From positions 1 to 40,966 of the forward strand of contig SKKD01000156.1 in NCBI GenBank assembly GCA_007121655.1: a stretch of DNA of 40,966 bases. The letters run 5' to 3'. The notes beneath the pieces are model-generated. The model saw only the letters and a program-made list of their open reading frames with translations, had not been told where the DNA came from and searched no databases. Positions within the stretch are counted from its first letter, which is position 1, and each line of letters starts with the position of its first letter. Shown here in pieces: positions 28,135 through 37,469 of the stretch. The translations under genes were made by a program, and so were the position numbers. The DNA is from Desulfonatronovibrio sp. Its GTDB lineage: Bacteria; Desulfobacterota; Desulfovibrionia; Desulfovibrionales; Desulfonatronovibrionaceae.

Positions 28135-28479
28135 GGTGTTTTGTCCTTTATTGAGATTGTATGGATAATTATTTGATTTTTTTAAGATAAATTCATTAAA
28201 GATGTCCAGAGTTATATTTATAAATTTTTGTAAATGTGTTGTTGTTGTGCTCTCGGAATGATTTTTGGTACGGCTTCCTCAGCCCCTCCTGAACTTACTT
28301 TAATATTATGAGGCAAAAGTCTGATTGTGAAGACTACCTGTTGTATCCCCTTTCCGGGAAACAGACGGAGTTGCCCTATGTTCAAAGATGAATTATGTTG
28401 ACCGGTCAGTCAGGATAATTTAATTGCCTGATATCTTAACGGGCTGCAAAACTTAGTTATTTATTTTAGGAGGGAACTA

Positions 28480-29031
28480 ATGCAAATAAAAGATTTTATA
28501 TTGTTCAGTGGAGGTGCAGGAGGGGCCGAGGCATGTTTTGGCGAACTGGCGGAAAAGTATGGCCTGGATGAAGTCAACTACAGTTTTGAAGGGCATGCCA
28601 TCGAAAGAACCAGGGGGATCAGATACCTGACCAGTGAAGAGCTTGCCAGAAAAGATGTAAGTATTTCTTATGTTTCCAAGCTGATGAACAGGAATTATTC
28701 CAGAGCCCCGATATTTCGCAAGGTTTTACAAACCATTTGCTGGCAGGTTTCCAGCGGAATGGAAATTTTTGTGGTCGGCGAGATCCTTGAAGACAATACC
28801 GTTAAAGGAGGAACCGGCTGGGGTGCTGAGTACGCCAAAATCTGCAATAAGCCGCTCTTTGTCTTTGACCAGATTCGTAATGAATGGTTCATGTGGGAAG
28901 AGGGATCATGGCAAAAAGTGCAGGCACCGGTTATTACAAAGCAGCATTTTACCGGAACCGGGACCCGATTTCTTGAAGCCGAGGGGAGACGAGCCCTGGA
29001 AGAGTTGTTTCAAAGATCCTTTAATCCTTAA
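28480..29031 (+). CDS. Hypothetical protein, possibly Rossmann-like SLOG/LOG-type nucleotide-binding fold
   Basis: N-terminal ILFSGGAGGAE glycine loop, internal VKGGTGWGAEYAKICNKPLFVFDQ; strong SD aggaggg. Confidence 0.55.
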   Translation: MQIKDFILFSGGAGGAEACFGELAEKYGLDEVNYSFEGHAIERTRGIRYLTSEELARKDVSISYVSKLMNRNYSRAPIFRKVLQTICWQVSSGMEIFVVGEILEDNTVKGGTGWGAEYAKICNKPLFVFDQIRNEWFMWEEGSWQKVQAPVITKQHFTGTGTRFLEAEGRRALEELFQRSFNP

Positions 29032-29130
29032 ATCACCCTGGACAGAGCAGGAAAATTTAAGTTTTTGCAGTCCAGCCTGGTAAAGTTTTAACGGATTGTC
29101 AGCTGAAGCCTTTATGCCTTGGAGATTTTA

Positions 29131-30393
29131 ATGAGCAGGGATAATCAGAATTTGTCCACAAATGAAACAATAGAAAAAAAGAAAAGTATCCTTTTGAAAA
29201 TTTTCGGACCGTGGACATTTTTCATCCTTTTAGTGGCTTTGGCTGCATTCCTTTACCTCAGTTCCGTTGAGGAAGACGTGGATGATGCGCCCAGAGAAAG
29301 GCCGCCGGTGGCCGTGGAGATCGCTCCCGTGGCGGAGATGACCCTTGCGGAGACAGTCAGGGGCGTGGGCACTTTGATGGCGATCCAGAATGTTGAAATA
29401 AGACCGGAGGTAGGTGGAAGGATAAAAGATGTCCATTTTCAGGAAGGGAGATTTGTAAGCCGGAATAAACTGCTTTTTGAAATTGAGGAGGAAAAACATG
29501 TCCAGCGTCTCAGGTCCAGCGAGGCTGCCCTGGAGCAGGCAAGATCCAGGCTTGAAAATTTGAGACGCAATTACGAACGGATGGAAGATTTATATGGACA
29601 GGATTTAATATCGGAAGATGAGTTTGATCGGGTCAGGACAGAGATGGATTCTGCTTCATCAGAGGTGAGAAGACTTACAGCCCAGATGGATCTGGCCAGG
29701 GAAGATCTTGAAGATACCCAGATAATGGCGCCTTTTTCAGGCTTTATCTCCCGGCGACTGGTTGATCCCGGAGCGTTTGTTTCCCAGGGCCAGATGCTGG
29801 CTATCATGTATCAGGTTGATCCTCTGGAGATATCATTTATGATCCCGGAAAAGTATGCGGCCAGAGTTAAATACGGCCAGGAGGTCAGGGTTAAAGTCAC
29901 TGCCTATCCCCAGGAAAGGTTTGAGGGTAGAGTCGGATTTATCAGCCCCTCGGTGGATGAATCAACCCGTAATTTTGAAGTCAAGGCTACTATAGACAAT
30001 TCTGAAAACAGGTTGAAACCAGGATCTTTCGCATCAGCGGAGCTAGTCCTTGGCTACAGGGAAGCCTCAATGATCATACCCGAAAGATCCCTTGTAGCCG
30101 TAAGGGAAGGTTATTTAGTTTTCATTCTAGATAGAGAAACTGAACAGGTGAAAAGCAGGTCTGTACATACAGGCGCCCGCAGGCCCGGGATTGTGGAAAT
30201 TCTTGAAGGGTTATCTCCTGGTGAATTGGTAGTTGTATCGGGACATATGAATCTGGATGACGGGATGAGAATAAGGGTGGTTGATGAGGCCGGTCCTGAC
30301 TGGGCGGAACAGGAAGAAACAAGTCGTCATTCGTTTATATTTCGGAACCCTGGCAAAATTGCCCATAATCAGCCCAGAGGATTTTTAAATTGA
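29131..30393 (+). CDS. RND efflux periplasmic adaptor (membrane fusion protein)
   Basis: GTLMAIQNVEIRPEVGGRIKDVHFQEGRFV, coiled-coil hairpin, DLEDTQIMAPFSGFISRRLVDPGAFVSQGQ. Confidence 0.93.
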   Translation: MSRDNQNLSTNETIEKKKSILLKIFGPWTFFILLVALAAFLYLSSVEEDVDDAPRERPPVAVEIAPVAEMTLAETVRGVGTLMAIQNVEIRPEVGGRIKDVHFQEGRFVSRNKLLFEIEEEKHVQRLRSSEAALEQARSRLENLRRNYERMEDLYGQDLISEDEFDRVRTEMDSASSEVRRLTAQMDLAREDLEDTQIMAPFSGFISRRLVDPGAFVSQGQMLAIMYQVDPLEISFMIPEKYAARVKYGQEVRVKVTAYPQERFEGRVGFISPSVDESTRNFEVKATIDNSENRLKPGSFASAELVLGYREASMIIPERSLVAVREGYLVFILDRETEQVKSRSVHTGARRPGIVEILEGLSPGELVVVSGHMNLDDGMRIRVVDEAGPDWAEQEETSRHSFIFRNPGKIAHNQPRGFLN

Positions 30394-33300
30394 TCTGGAA
30401 CCTTTGTATTCGCCGGCCGGTCCTGACTATTGTCATTTTTCTGGTATTCGGGATTTTCGGAGCATACGGTTATTTGCAAATGCCGGTTCAGGAGAATCCC
30501 GATGTTGAGTTTCCGGTGGTCAGCGTTTCAGTGATTCTGCCCGGGGCTGCACCGGAGATAATCGAGCAGGAGATAATTGACCCTCTGGAAGCAGAGATAA
30601 ATGCAATAGAAGGATTGAAAGACCTGACTTCTTCGGCCCGTGAAGGAATGGGGCAGGTTGTAGCCGAGTTTGAGTTGTGGCGTAGCCAGGACCTGGCCGC
30701 TCAGGATGTCCGTGATGCTGTTGAGCGGGCCAGGCGAATGCTGCCCGGGGACGCAGAATCCCCGATTGTGCGTAAACTTGATATTGACGCCCAGGCCATC
30801 ATGTGGATCGCCCTGGTAGGAGATGAAAGATGGGATGATGTGCGTCTCACTGAGTATGCCGAGAATACTCTGAAGCCCCAGCTTGAAACTTTGCGCGGTG
30901 TGGGCCAGGTCATGGTGGGCGGGGGCAGGAATTACGCAGTCCGCATCAGGCTTGATCCCGAGCGTCTGGCTGCTTACGATCTGGTCGTGCAGGATGTGGT
31001 CGAGGTCATCCAAAGGGAGAATGTTGATATTCCTTCAGGCCGGATAGAAGGCGTTTCCAGGGAATTTCTCATCCGGACCAGGGGACAGTTTTCCGAGGCA
31101 GCTCCTTTTAATGACCTGATTATCGCCCATCGTCAGGGTTCTCCTGTCAGACTCTCGGACATTGGTGAAGCTGTGGACGGAGTGGAGACCGACCGCCAGA
31201 TAGCCCGTTTTTCCGGTGAACAGTCTGTGGGGCTCGGAGTTGTCAAACAGACAGGGGCCAATACGGTTGAACTGGCTGATTTTGTCAGATCCAGAGTCGA
31301 GCAGTTGTCCGGGGGCTTTCCTCCGGGCCTTGAATATCATCTGGCCATGGATGCCTCCACTTATATCAAGGAAAACATCAGGGACCTGCAGACAACGATT
31401 CTTGTGGCCGCGTTCCTGGTCATCTTTGTGGTCCTGGCCTTCCTTCGAAGCGGAAGGGGAACAATTGTTGTCGCCTTAACCATTCCCACCTCGCTTTTAA
31501 TAGGTCTGGCGTTTATCAATATTATGGGCTTCAGCATAAATGTTTTGACCATGCTTGGGCTTATTCTGGTTATTGGCATAGTGGTTGATGACGCCATTGT
31601 TGTCCTGGAACGCAGCTTCTACCACATGGAAAACGGTGCCGACGCCCTGCCTGCAGCCAGGGTAGGGACCACCGAGGTGGCTTTCCCGGCAGTGGCCAAT
31701 TCTTTGTCCCTGGCAGCGGTCTTTATTCCGGTGGCCTTTACCGGAGGAATTGTGGGCCGGTTCTTTTTCGAATTCGGTCTAACGGTCGCGGTTACGGTTT
31801 TTGCCTCAACTTTTGTGGCCCTTACCCTGACTCCAATGCTATGCTCCAGGCTTCTGAAATATCAGCCGCGCAAGAGTTTCCTTTTTCAGCTTTCTGAACG
31901 TCACCTTAAGGGTCTGGAAAAATTTTATGTCTGGATTTTGCGCGGCGCTTTCAAAAGAAGGGGACTTGTAGTAGCAATTGCTCTTTTTGCTTTTGGCCTG
32001 GGCATCGCAGCTCTTTTGAGTATTCCCCAGGAATTTCAGGCTGAGGAAGACAGGTCCAGATTTATGCTGGTTTTTGAAACTCCCGAAGGAGCCACTATAC
32101 GGGAGACAGATCAGTTTGCCCGCAAGATTGAGGCCGAGCTGGCCAAAAACCCGGATATCAGTCACCAGTTCCTGGCAGTGGGTATGGGGCCTGCAGGACC
32201 AGGCCAGCCTAATCGCGGTATATCCTTTGTCACCCTTACCCCGCGAGATGAGCGTGAACTGCATCAAAGCGAGGTCATGCAGCAATTCAGGAGGGTGCTG
32301 GGTTCAATTCCTGATGGCCGGGCCTTTGTGCTGGAGCTTACTCCGGGAGGGGTCGGCGGCTCTCCCATTGAAGTAGTCTTAAAAAACCCAGATATGACGG
32401 AGCTTGATGTATTACAGAACCAGGTAATGAGCTGGATGCTCCAGAGACCGGAATGGTTTGTGGGGGTAAGAACTAACCTTGAACTCAACAACCCCCAGAT
32501 CGATGTTTCCATAGACCGTGAAAGGGCTGCTGAAATGGGTGTGTCAGTATCGGCCATATCCAATACGTTGCGATTTATCCTTGGGGAGATGGAAATATCC
32601 AAGATTGAACGGATGGCTGAAAGGTATGATGTATTAACTGATGTTCTGGGAAGGGGAGAAATGTCCCCTGATTTTTTACGAAGTATTCATGTACGCAACG
32701 CAAATGGCCAGCTTGTTTCCCTGGACAGCATGATAAGTTTTGAAGAGACAGTTGGACCCAGCGAAATCCACCGTTACAACAGAATGAGATCCGCAACCAT
32801 CTCTTCTTCCACGCCGCCGGGAGTGGCCATGGGCGACGCTGTAAATATCCTGGAAGAATACCTTGCCACTCAACTTCCTGACCATGCTGATTATGAGTTG
32901 ACTGGAATGTCCCAGGTGTTTGAGGAGTCATTTTATTATCTGACCATAACCATTATATTTTCTGTAATTTTTATTTATCTTGTCTTATCCGCCCAGTTTG
33001 AATCTTTTATTTATCCACTGACCATCATGACCTCTTTGCCCCTGGCCACCGTTGGTGCTTTCGGCTCACTCTGGCTGCTGGGAATGACTTTCAATGTTTA
33101 CGCTTTCATTGGGCTGATAATGTTAATGGGGCTGGTTACCAAAAATTCTATCCTGCTTATTGATTATACCAACGTCCTGGTGGCCAGGGGGAGAAAACCC
33201 TTTGAAGCTGCTCAGGAAGCAGCCAGGGAGCGCTTCAGGCCCGTACTCATGACCGCTTTTTCCACTATCCTGGGAATGATGCCCCTTGCCCTCGGGTTCG

Positions 33301-33452
33301 GCACAGGAGGCGAAGCCAGAGCGCCCCTTGGTATATCCATTGTCGCCGGACTGTCTACTTCCACTGCCTTGACCCTGATAGTTATCCCGGTGGTATACAC
33401 TCTATATGATCAGTTGCAGAATTTTATCCTGAGAGTCTTTAGGAGTCAGTAG
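30390..33452 (+). CDS. RND efflux permease (HAE1/AcrB-like)
   Basis: 1020 aa; GIVVDDAIVVLE proton-relay Asp pair, two large hydrophobic halves; TTG start overlapping the MFP stop. Confidence 0.95.
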   Translation: MIWNLCIRRPVLTIVIFLVFGIFGAYGYLQMPVQENPDVEFPVVSVSVILPGAAPEIIEQEIIDPLEAEINAIEGLKDLTSSAREGMGQVVAEFELWRSQDLAAQDVRDAVERARRMLPGDAESPIVRKLDIDAQAIMWIALVGDERWDDVRLTEYAENTLKPQLETLRGVGQVMVGGGRNYAVRIRLDPERLAAYDLVVQDVVEVIQRENVDIPSGRIEGVSREFLIRTRGQFSEAAPFNDLIIAHRQGSPVRLSDIGEAVDGVETDRQIARFSGEQSVGLGVVKQTGANTVELADFVRSRVEQLSGGFPPGLEYHLAMDASTYIKENIRDLQTTILVAAFLVIFVVLAFLRSGRGTIVVALTIPTSLLIGLAFINIMGFSINVLTMLGLILVIGIVVDDAIVVLERSFYHMENGADALPAARVGTTEVAFPAVANSLSLAAVFIPVAFTGGIVGRFFFEFGLTVAVTVFASTFVALTLTPMLCSRLLKYQPRKSFLFQLSERHLKGLEKFYVWILRGAFKRRGLVVAIALFAFGLGIAALLSIPQEFQAEEDRSRFMLVFETPEGATIRETDQFARKIEAELAKNPDISHQFLAVGMGPAGPGQPNRGISFVTLTPRDERELHQSEVMQQFRRVLGSIPDGRAFVLELTPGGVGGSPIEVVLKNPDMTELDVLQNQVMSWMLQRPEWFVGVRTNLELNNPQIDVSIDRERAAEMGVSVSAISNTLRFILGEMEISKIERMAERYDVLTDVLGRGEMSPDFLRSIHVRNANGQLVSLDSMISFEETVGPSEIHRYNRMRSATISSSTPPGVAMGDAVNILEEYLATQLPDHADYELTGMSQVFEESFYYLTITIIFSVIFIYLVLSAQFESFIYPLTIMTSLPLATVGAFGSLWLLGMTFNVYAFIGLIMLMGLVTKNSILLIDYTNVLVARGRKPFEAAQEAARERFRPVLMTAFSTILGMMPLALGFGTGGEARAPLGISIVAGLSTSTALTLIVIPVVYTLYDQLQNFILRVFRSQ

Positions 33453-33632
33453 TCGGAGACAATAAAGTATTCTTAATGTCGAACCGGACTTCTCAAGAAA
33501 ATCCAGAAGACAAGGCGACAAATTTTCCTTTCGCGTCCCTTGGCCGACTGGAAATCAGGAACCTGAAACAGAATTAATGCACAGAACAGGGCAGCTAAGT
33601 ATACTCAAACAATATTGCCGGGATTTTGCTAC

Positions 33633-33929
33633 ATGAAATTCATACACATCACCTTTAGATTTGAATATACGGATTTTATTGATTCTATCCTTGATAAACA
33701 TGAGATCACCGATTATGTCCGGTATCCCATAGTTGAGGGAAGGGGGTCTGACGGAAAGCATTTCGGCACCCAGGTTTTTCCGGGCAACTACACAGTTGTT
33801 CAGGCCAGGCTCGACGATGACAAGATAAAGATTTTTTTTGAAGAACTGGAGGACTTCAGACAGCGAAAAAAAGCCCATGAACATTTAAGGGCCATGGTCA
33901 TGGGGGTTGAAGACAGCCTGGGATTCTAA
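33633..33929 (+). CDS. PII-like superfamily small protein
   Basis: MKFIHITFRFEYTDFIDSILDKHEITDYVRYPIVEGRG...HFGTQVFPGNYTVVQARLDDDKIKIFFEELEDF; ferredoxin-like beta-alpha-beta pattern with T-loop region; start at 33633. Confidence 0.65.
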   Translation: MKFIHITFRFEYTDFIDSILDKHEITDYVRYPIVEGRGSDGKHFGTQVFPGNYTVVQARLDDDKIKIFFEELEDFRQRKKAHEHLRAMVMGVEDSLGF

Positions 33930-33932
33930 TTT

Positions 33933-34607
33933 TTAAATTCTTGTCATTTCCAATAAAAAATAGACAGATATAATTGCAATTCCAACAATGAGGGATACAT
34001 ACGCCTTTTTAATCCGAAGGGCTGCTATTGCACTTACAGAGGCAATCATAATCAGGTAAGGCCATGCCAGAAAATCTTCGGCAGGCAGGTAGGGGTAAGT
34101 ATTATCAAATAACAAAAAAAGACCATATATTCCAGCCACTCCCACCACAAGATAAATCAGCAGCAATTGGAAGATGGAAGTCTTGATGATGGATCCCGGC
34201 TTATAGTGAACAGGGTTTTTCCTGCTTTGCTGCAAAATGATGTTATAGTTTTTGTTCTGCGCGGTCCGTTGTACTTCCTCGAGCCACGAGGATAAAAAAG
34301 CAATGGGGATTGTGGCGATCATTACCGGAAAAATTTGGGATGCGAACTCCAGGCTGAAGATTTCAACAATAACCATGGTGGCCCAAACGCAGAATATGGC
34401 ATTCGGTGGGATGAATGTTCCCGCCGGAATGATGTCTATCCAGAGCAGTTCGAAAAAAACAGCAATATACATGACCGGAAAGACTTCACCGGTCAAAATG
34501 GAAATAAAAAACCCGATCACTATCGGACGTTCAATAACACTGATATTTACTGAAAAACGGGTAAGTGAGAACAAGGCAAAAAAAAACCGCCCAGTACAAT
34601 CGTCCAA
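33933..34607 (-). CDS. PTS mannose/sorbose-type EIIC component
   Basis: Hydrophobic; GEVFPVMYIAVFFELLWIDIIPAGTFIPPNAIF resembles EIIC-Man; next to EIIB/EIIA. Confidence 0.8.
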   Translation of the reverse strand: MDDCTGRFFFALFSLTRFSVNISVIERPIVIGFFISILTGEVFPVMYIAVFFELLWIDIIPAGTFIPPNAIFCVWATMVIVEIFSLEFASQIFPVMIATIPIAFLSSWLEEVQRTAQNKNYNIILQQSRKNPVHYKPGSIIKTSIFQLLLIYLVVGVAGIYGLFLLFDNTYPYLPAEDFLAWPYLIMIASVSAIAALRIKKAYVSLIVGIAIISVYFLLEMTRI

Positions 34608-34629
34608 TGAGTGCTCAAAGTTTCAAGGC

Positions 34630-35094
34630 TTACCATTTGTCCACCAGAATTTGCTTGTGGGGAACGCACCTGAAATCAAGATCAACTCCTTTTTTGTTGA
34701 AATAGTTCAGACATGTTCGATCATCCCGGCTCAGGGCGATATGGGAGCAGATTTGTTTTTTGCCTGGTCCGTAATGCAGGTTGCCGATGTTCAGGGATTT
34801 AAATTCCAATCCCTTTTCAAAAGCCTGTCTCGCATCTGCGCATCTGGAAAACAGAATAAAAAGGGATGACAGGTGATCATCGAACTTTTTTCGAATCAGA
34901 TCCACAGAATCCCCAACCTGACTGAAAAGGATCTCAATCCCCTGGGGAACGGCCAAACCCATTATTTCCTGCCTGAGAGAATCTTTAGCCAGTTCATCAT
35001 TTATTACTATCAGTGTTCTGGTCCCGGTGAACGGGATCCAGTTTTCTATCACCTGTCCGTGAATAAGACGATTGTCCACGCGTACCCAAAACAT
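34630..35094 (-). CDS. PTS mannose/sorbose-type EIIB component
   Basis: VRVDNRLIHGQVIENWIPFTG with phosphorylatable His. Confidence 0.92.
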   Translation of the reverse strand: MFWVRVDNRLIHGQVIENWIPFTGTRTLIVINDELAKDSLRQEIMGLAVPQGIEILFSQVGDSVDLIRKKFDDHLSSLFILFSRCADARQAFEKGLEFKSLNIGNLHYGPGKKQICSHIALSRDDRTCLNYFNKKGVDLDFRCVPHKQILVDKW

Positions 35095-35102
35095 AATTAC
35101 AT

Positions 35103-35525
35103 TTAAGCCTTTTTTTGAGCTCCGGGAACAGGGCGCTTGAGGACATCTCCGGCCACAAGAATACCCTGTTTGCCAGCCCCCTTGATTTCCTGGGCAAGAT
35201 CTTTCAGCTTCTTGTCTCTGCCTCCGAGAGCCTTAAGGACCATGGGCAGGTTGACCCCGGTAATAACTTCGATTCGTCCCTGACTCAAAAGGGAAAGACT
35301 GATATTGGTGGGGGTGCCTCCGAACATATCAGTCAGGATCAGCACCCCTTCATCCTTGTCCATATCCCTGACTTTTTTCTGGAGTTCTTCAATAATTTCG
35401 TTCATGGGCCTGGACACATCAACTCCCAGAGCATCGCAATTTTCATCATCGCCCATGATCATGGTAGCCGCGCTCAGGAGGCTTTCACCGAAATTGCCGT
35501 GCGTAACCAGAATTATTCCAATCAT
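35103..35525 (-). CDS. PTS mannose-type EIIA component
   Basis: MIGIILVTHGNFGESLL, ILTDMFGGTPTNISLSL, ITGVNLPMVLKAL. Confidence 0.93.
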   Translation of the reverse strand: MIGIILVTHGNFGESLLSAATMIMGDDENCDALGVDVSRPMNEIIEELQKKVRDMDKDEGVLILTDMFGGTPTNISLSLLSQGRIEVITGVNLPMVLKALGGRDKKLKDLAQEIKGAGKQGILVAGDVLKRPVPGAQKKA

Positions 35526-35537
35526 ATGATTTATCAG

Positions 35538-36449
35538 TTATCCTAAATTTAAATGACGGTGTTCGGTTGAAACCATGTAGTCCTTACCCTTTAGAAAAGC
35601 AGCCATATCTTCAACCACAGCCACTGATCTGTGCCGACCTCCTGTGCATCCAAAAGCCATAGTCAGTCTGTATCTTCCTTCTTCAACAACCAGAGGAATA
35701 AGAAAAGCCAGATAATCCCTGGTGCGGATAATATAATCCGCTCCCGGATTCCGGGCAAGAACATAGTCTGCGATAATCTTGTCTTTTCCTGACAAATGGC
35801 TAAGTTCCGGATCAAAGAAGGGATTCGGCAAAAACCGCAGGTCGAAAACCATGTCCGCCTCTGAAGGGACTCCATATTTAAAACCAAAGGAAATAAGATG
35901 AATTCTCATTCCCGAAAAAGACTGACCAAAATACTCCCATTTCTCCTGTATAACCCTTCTTAGATCATGAATGGAGAAGCCTGAAGTGTCAACGACCAGA
36001 TGGGCGTCGGAGCGAACCAGGGAAAGGATGTCCTTTTCTTTTTCAAGAGCTTGTTCCAGACCCAGGCTAAGGGATTCCAGAGGATGAGGCCGCCTTGTAG
36101 TAGCATATCTGCGAACCAGAATATTTTCTGAAGCTTCCAGAAAAATGATCTGCAGAGAGATGCTGGATTTCTTGAGTTTGTGTCTGACTTTTTCCCATTC
36201 TGATGCGAAATCAGACTGACGAAGGTCCATCCCCAGAGCTAGACCGCGGTAGTTCCTGGGGTTTTCATGAGTAAAAAGCGCCAGTATAGAAGGGACAAGA
36301 GTTACAGGCATACCGTCCACAGTAAAAAAACCTAAATCCTCAAACACATTCAGGGCTGTACTTTTTCCCGCTCCTGACAACCCGGTGATGATAATCAGGG
36401 GATACGAGCGACCATCAAGACTACTCAGGTTCTGGTTATCAGATTCCAT
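35538..36449 (-). CDS. rapZ: RNase adapter RapZ / nucleotide-binding protein
   Basis: IITGLSGAGKSTALNVFEDLGF, RRYATTRRPHPL, DLRFLPNPFF, AFGCTGGRHRSVAVVE. Confidence 0.96.
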   Translation of the reverse strand: MESDNQNLSSLDGRSYPLIIITGLSGAGKSTALNVFEDLGFFTVDGMPVTLVPSILALFTHENPRNYRGLALGMDLRQSDFASEWEKVRHKLKKSSISLQIIFLEASENILVRRYATTRRPHPLESLSLGLEQALEKEKDILSLVRSDAHLVVDTSGFSIHDLRRVIQEKWEYFGQSFSGMRIHLISFGFKYGVPSEADMVFDLRFLPNPFFDPELSHLSGKDKIIADYVLARNPGADYIIRTRDYLAFLIPLVVEEGRYRLTMAFGCTGGRHRSVAVVEDMAAFLKGKDYMVSTEHRHLNLG

Positions 36450-36874
36450 AATTCTTCTCTGCCTTCAGCCTGCATAAAAGATTCCTTAAAAGAATGGTCC
36501 TGGAGCAATCGTGAGATGTAAGCCAGAATTTTAAGGTGTTTGCCGGCACTTTTTTCCGGTGCCAGAACAAGAAAAAAGATATGGGCCGGCTTATGGTCCA
36601 GGGCTGCAAAATCAAGGCCCTTACTGCTTCTTCCAGCTACAACAAGTACCTCGTCAATTTCCTCAAGCTTGCCATGGGGAATGGCCACTCCGTCGCCGAT
36701 GCCGGTTGTGCCCAGGTTTTCTCTGGTCAGAAGAACTTCAAATACTTTTTCCCTGATTAATGATGGATGTTTGCTGAGGAGCGGTCCAATAAGTTCAGCC
36801 AGGACTTCGTTTTTTGTCCTGGCTGAAAGCTCGGATATCACCTGAGATTTGTCAATATAAAGTGCTAGATTCAT
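36425..36874 (-). CDS. ptsN: PTS EIIA-Ntr type protein
   Basis: TTGIGDGVAIPHGKLEEIDE active-site His region; position between hpf and rapZ. Confidence 0.93.
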   Translation of the reverse strand: MNLALYIDKSQVISELSARTKNEVLAELIGPLLSKHPSLIREKVFEVLLTRENLGTTGIGDGVAIPHGKLEEIDEVLVVAGRSSKGLDFAALDHKPAHIFFLVLAPEKSAGKHLKILAYISRLLQDHSFKESFMQAEGREELWNLITRT

Positions 36875-36889
36875 ATGTTTATTTTTTAG

Positions 36890-37435
36890 CTACATGCCTG
36901 GATCAATAAACCCGAAGTCCCCGTTTTTACGCCTGTAAACTACGTTGATGCGGTCAGTTTCAGCGTTTAAGAAAACAAGAAATTCATAATTTAAGTTTTC
37001 CAGTTGCATGGCGGCTTCCTCCAGGGGCATGGGCTTGGGTTCATATTGGTCCGTGGCCACGATTCTGGTTTCTCTCTGTCCGCTTTCAGCAGGTCCGAAG
37101 TTGACGATATCCATTCTAACCTGTTTTGCTCTGACTTTTTTCTTTTTATCCTTCACTTTTTCCCGCTGTTTTCGAAGCTGTGCCTCAAGCTTATCCAGAC
37201 TCAAATCAACTGTTGAGTACATATCCTCTGATTCTTCGGTGGCAGAGAAATGGATATCCTTGGCAGTGAGGATTATTTCGGCTTTATGTCTGAACTTTTC
37301 AACTTCAAGATTGACCTGAAGCTCGGCCACATCAGTATCATGCAGGTACTTGGAAAGCTTTTCATATCTTTCCCGGGCATATTTCTTAAGATGTTCGGAA
37401 GGCTCAAAGTTTTTGAAATTGAATTTGATCTTCAT
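36890..37435 (-). CDS. hpf: Ribosome hibernation promoting factor (long form)
   Basis: MKIKFNFKNFEPSEHLKKYARERYEKLSKY...AEIILTAKDIHFSATEES, C-terminal PKPMPLEEAAMQLENLNYEFLVFLNAETDRINVVYRRKNGDFGFIDP; ggagg SD before 37435. Confidence 0.94.
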   Translation of the reverse strand: MKIKFNFKNFEPSEHLKKYARERYEKLSKYLHDTDVAELQVNLEVEKFRHKAEIILTAKDIHFSATEESEDMYSTVDLSLDKLEAQLRKQREKVKDKKKKVRAKQVRMDIVNFGPAESGQRETRIVATDQYEPKPMPLEEAAMQLENLNYEFLVFLNAETDRINVVYRRKNGDFGFIDPGM

Positions 37436-37469
37436 GCAGGATCCTCCTTTGAGATGTCTATTAGTAAAG

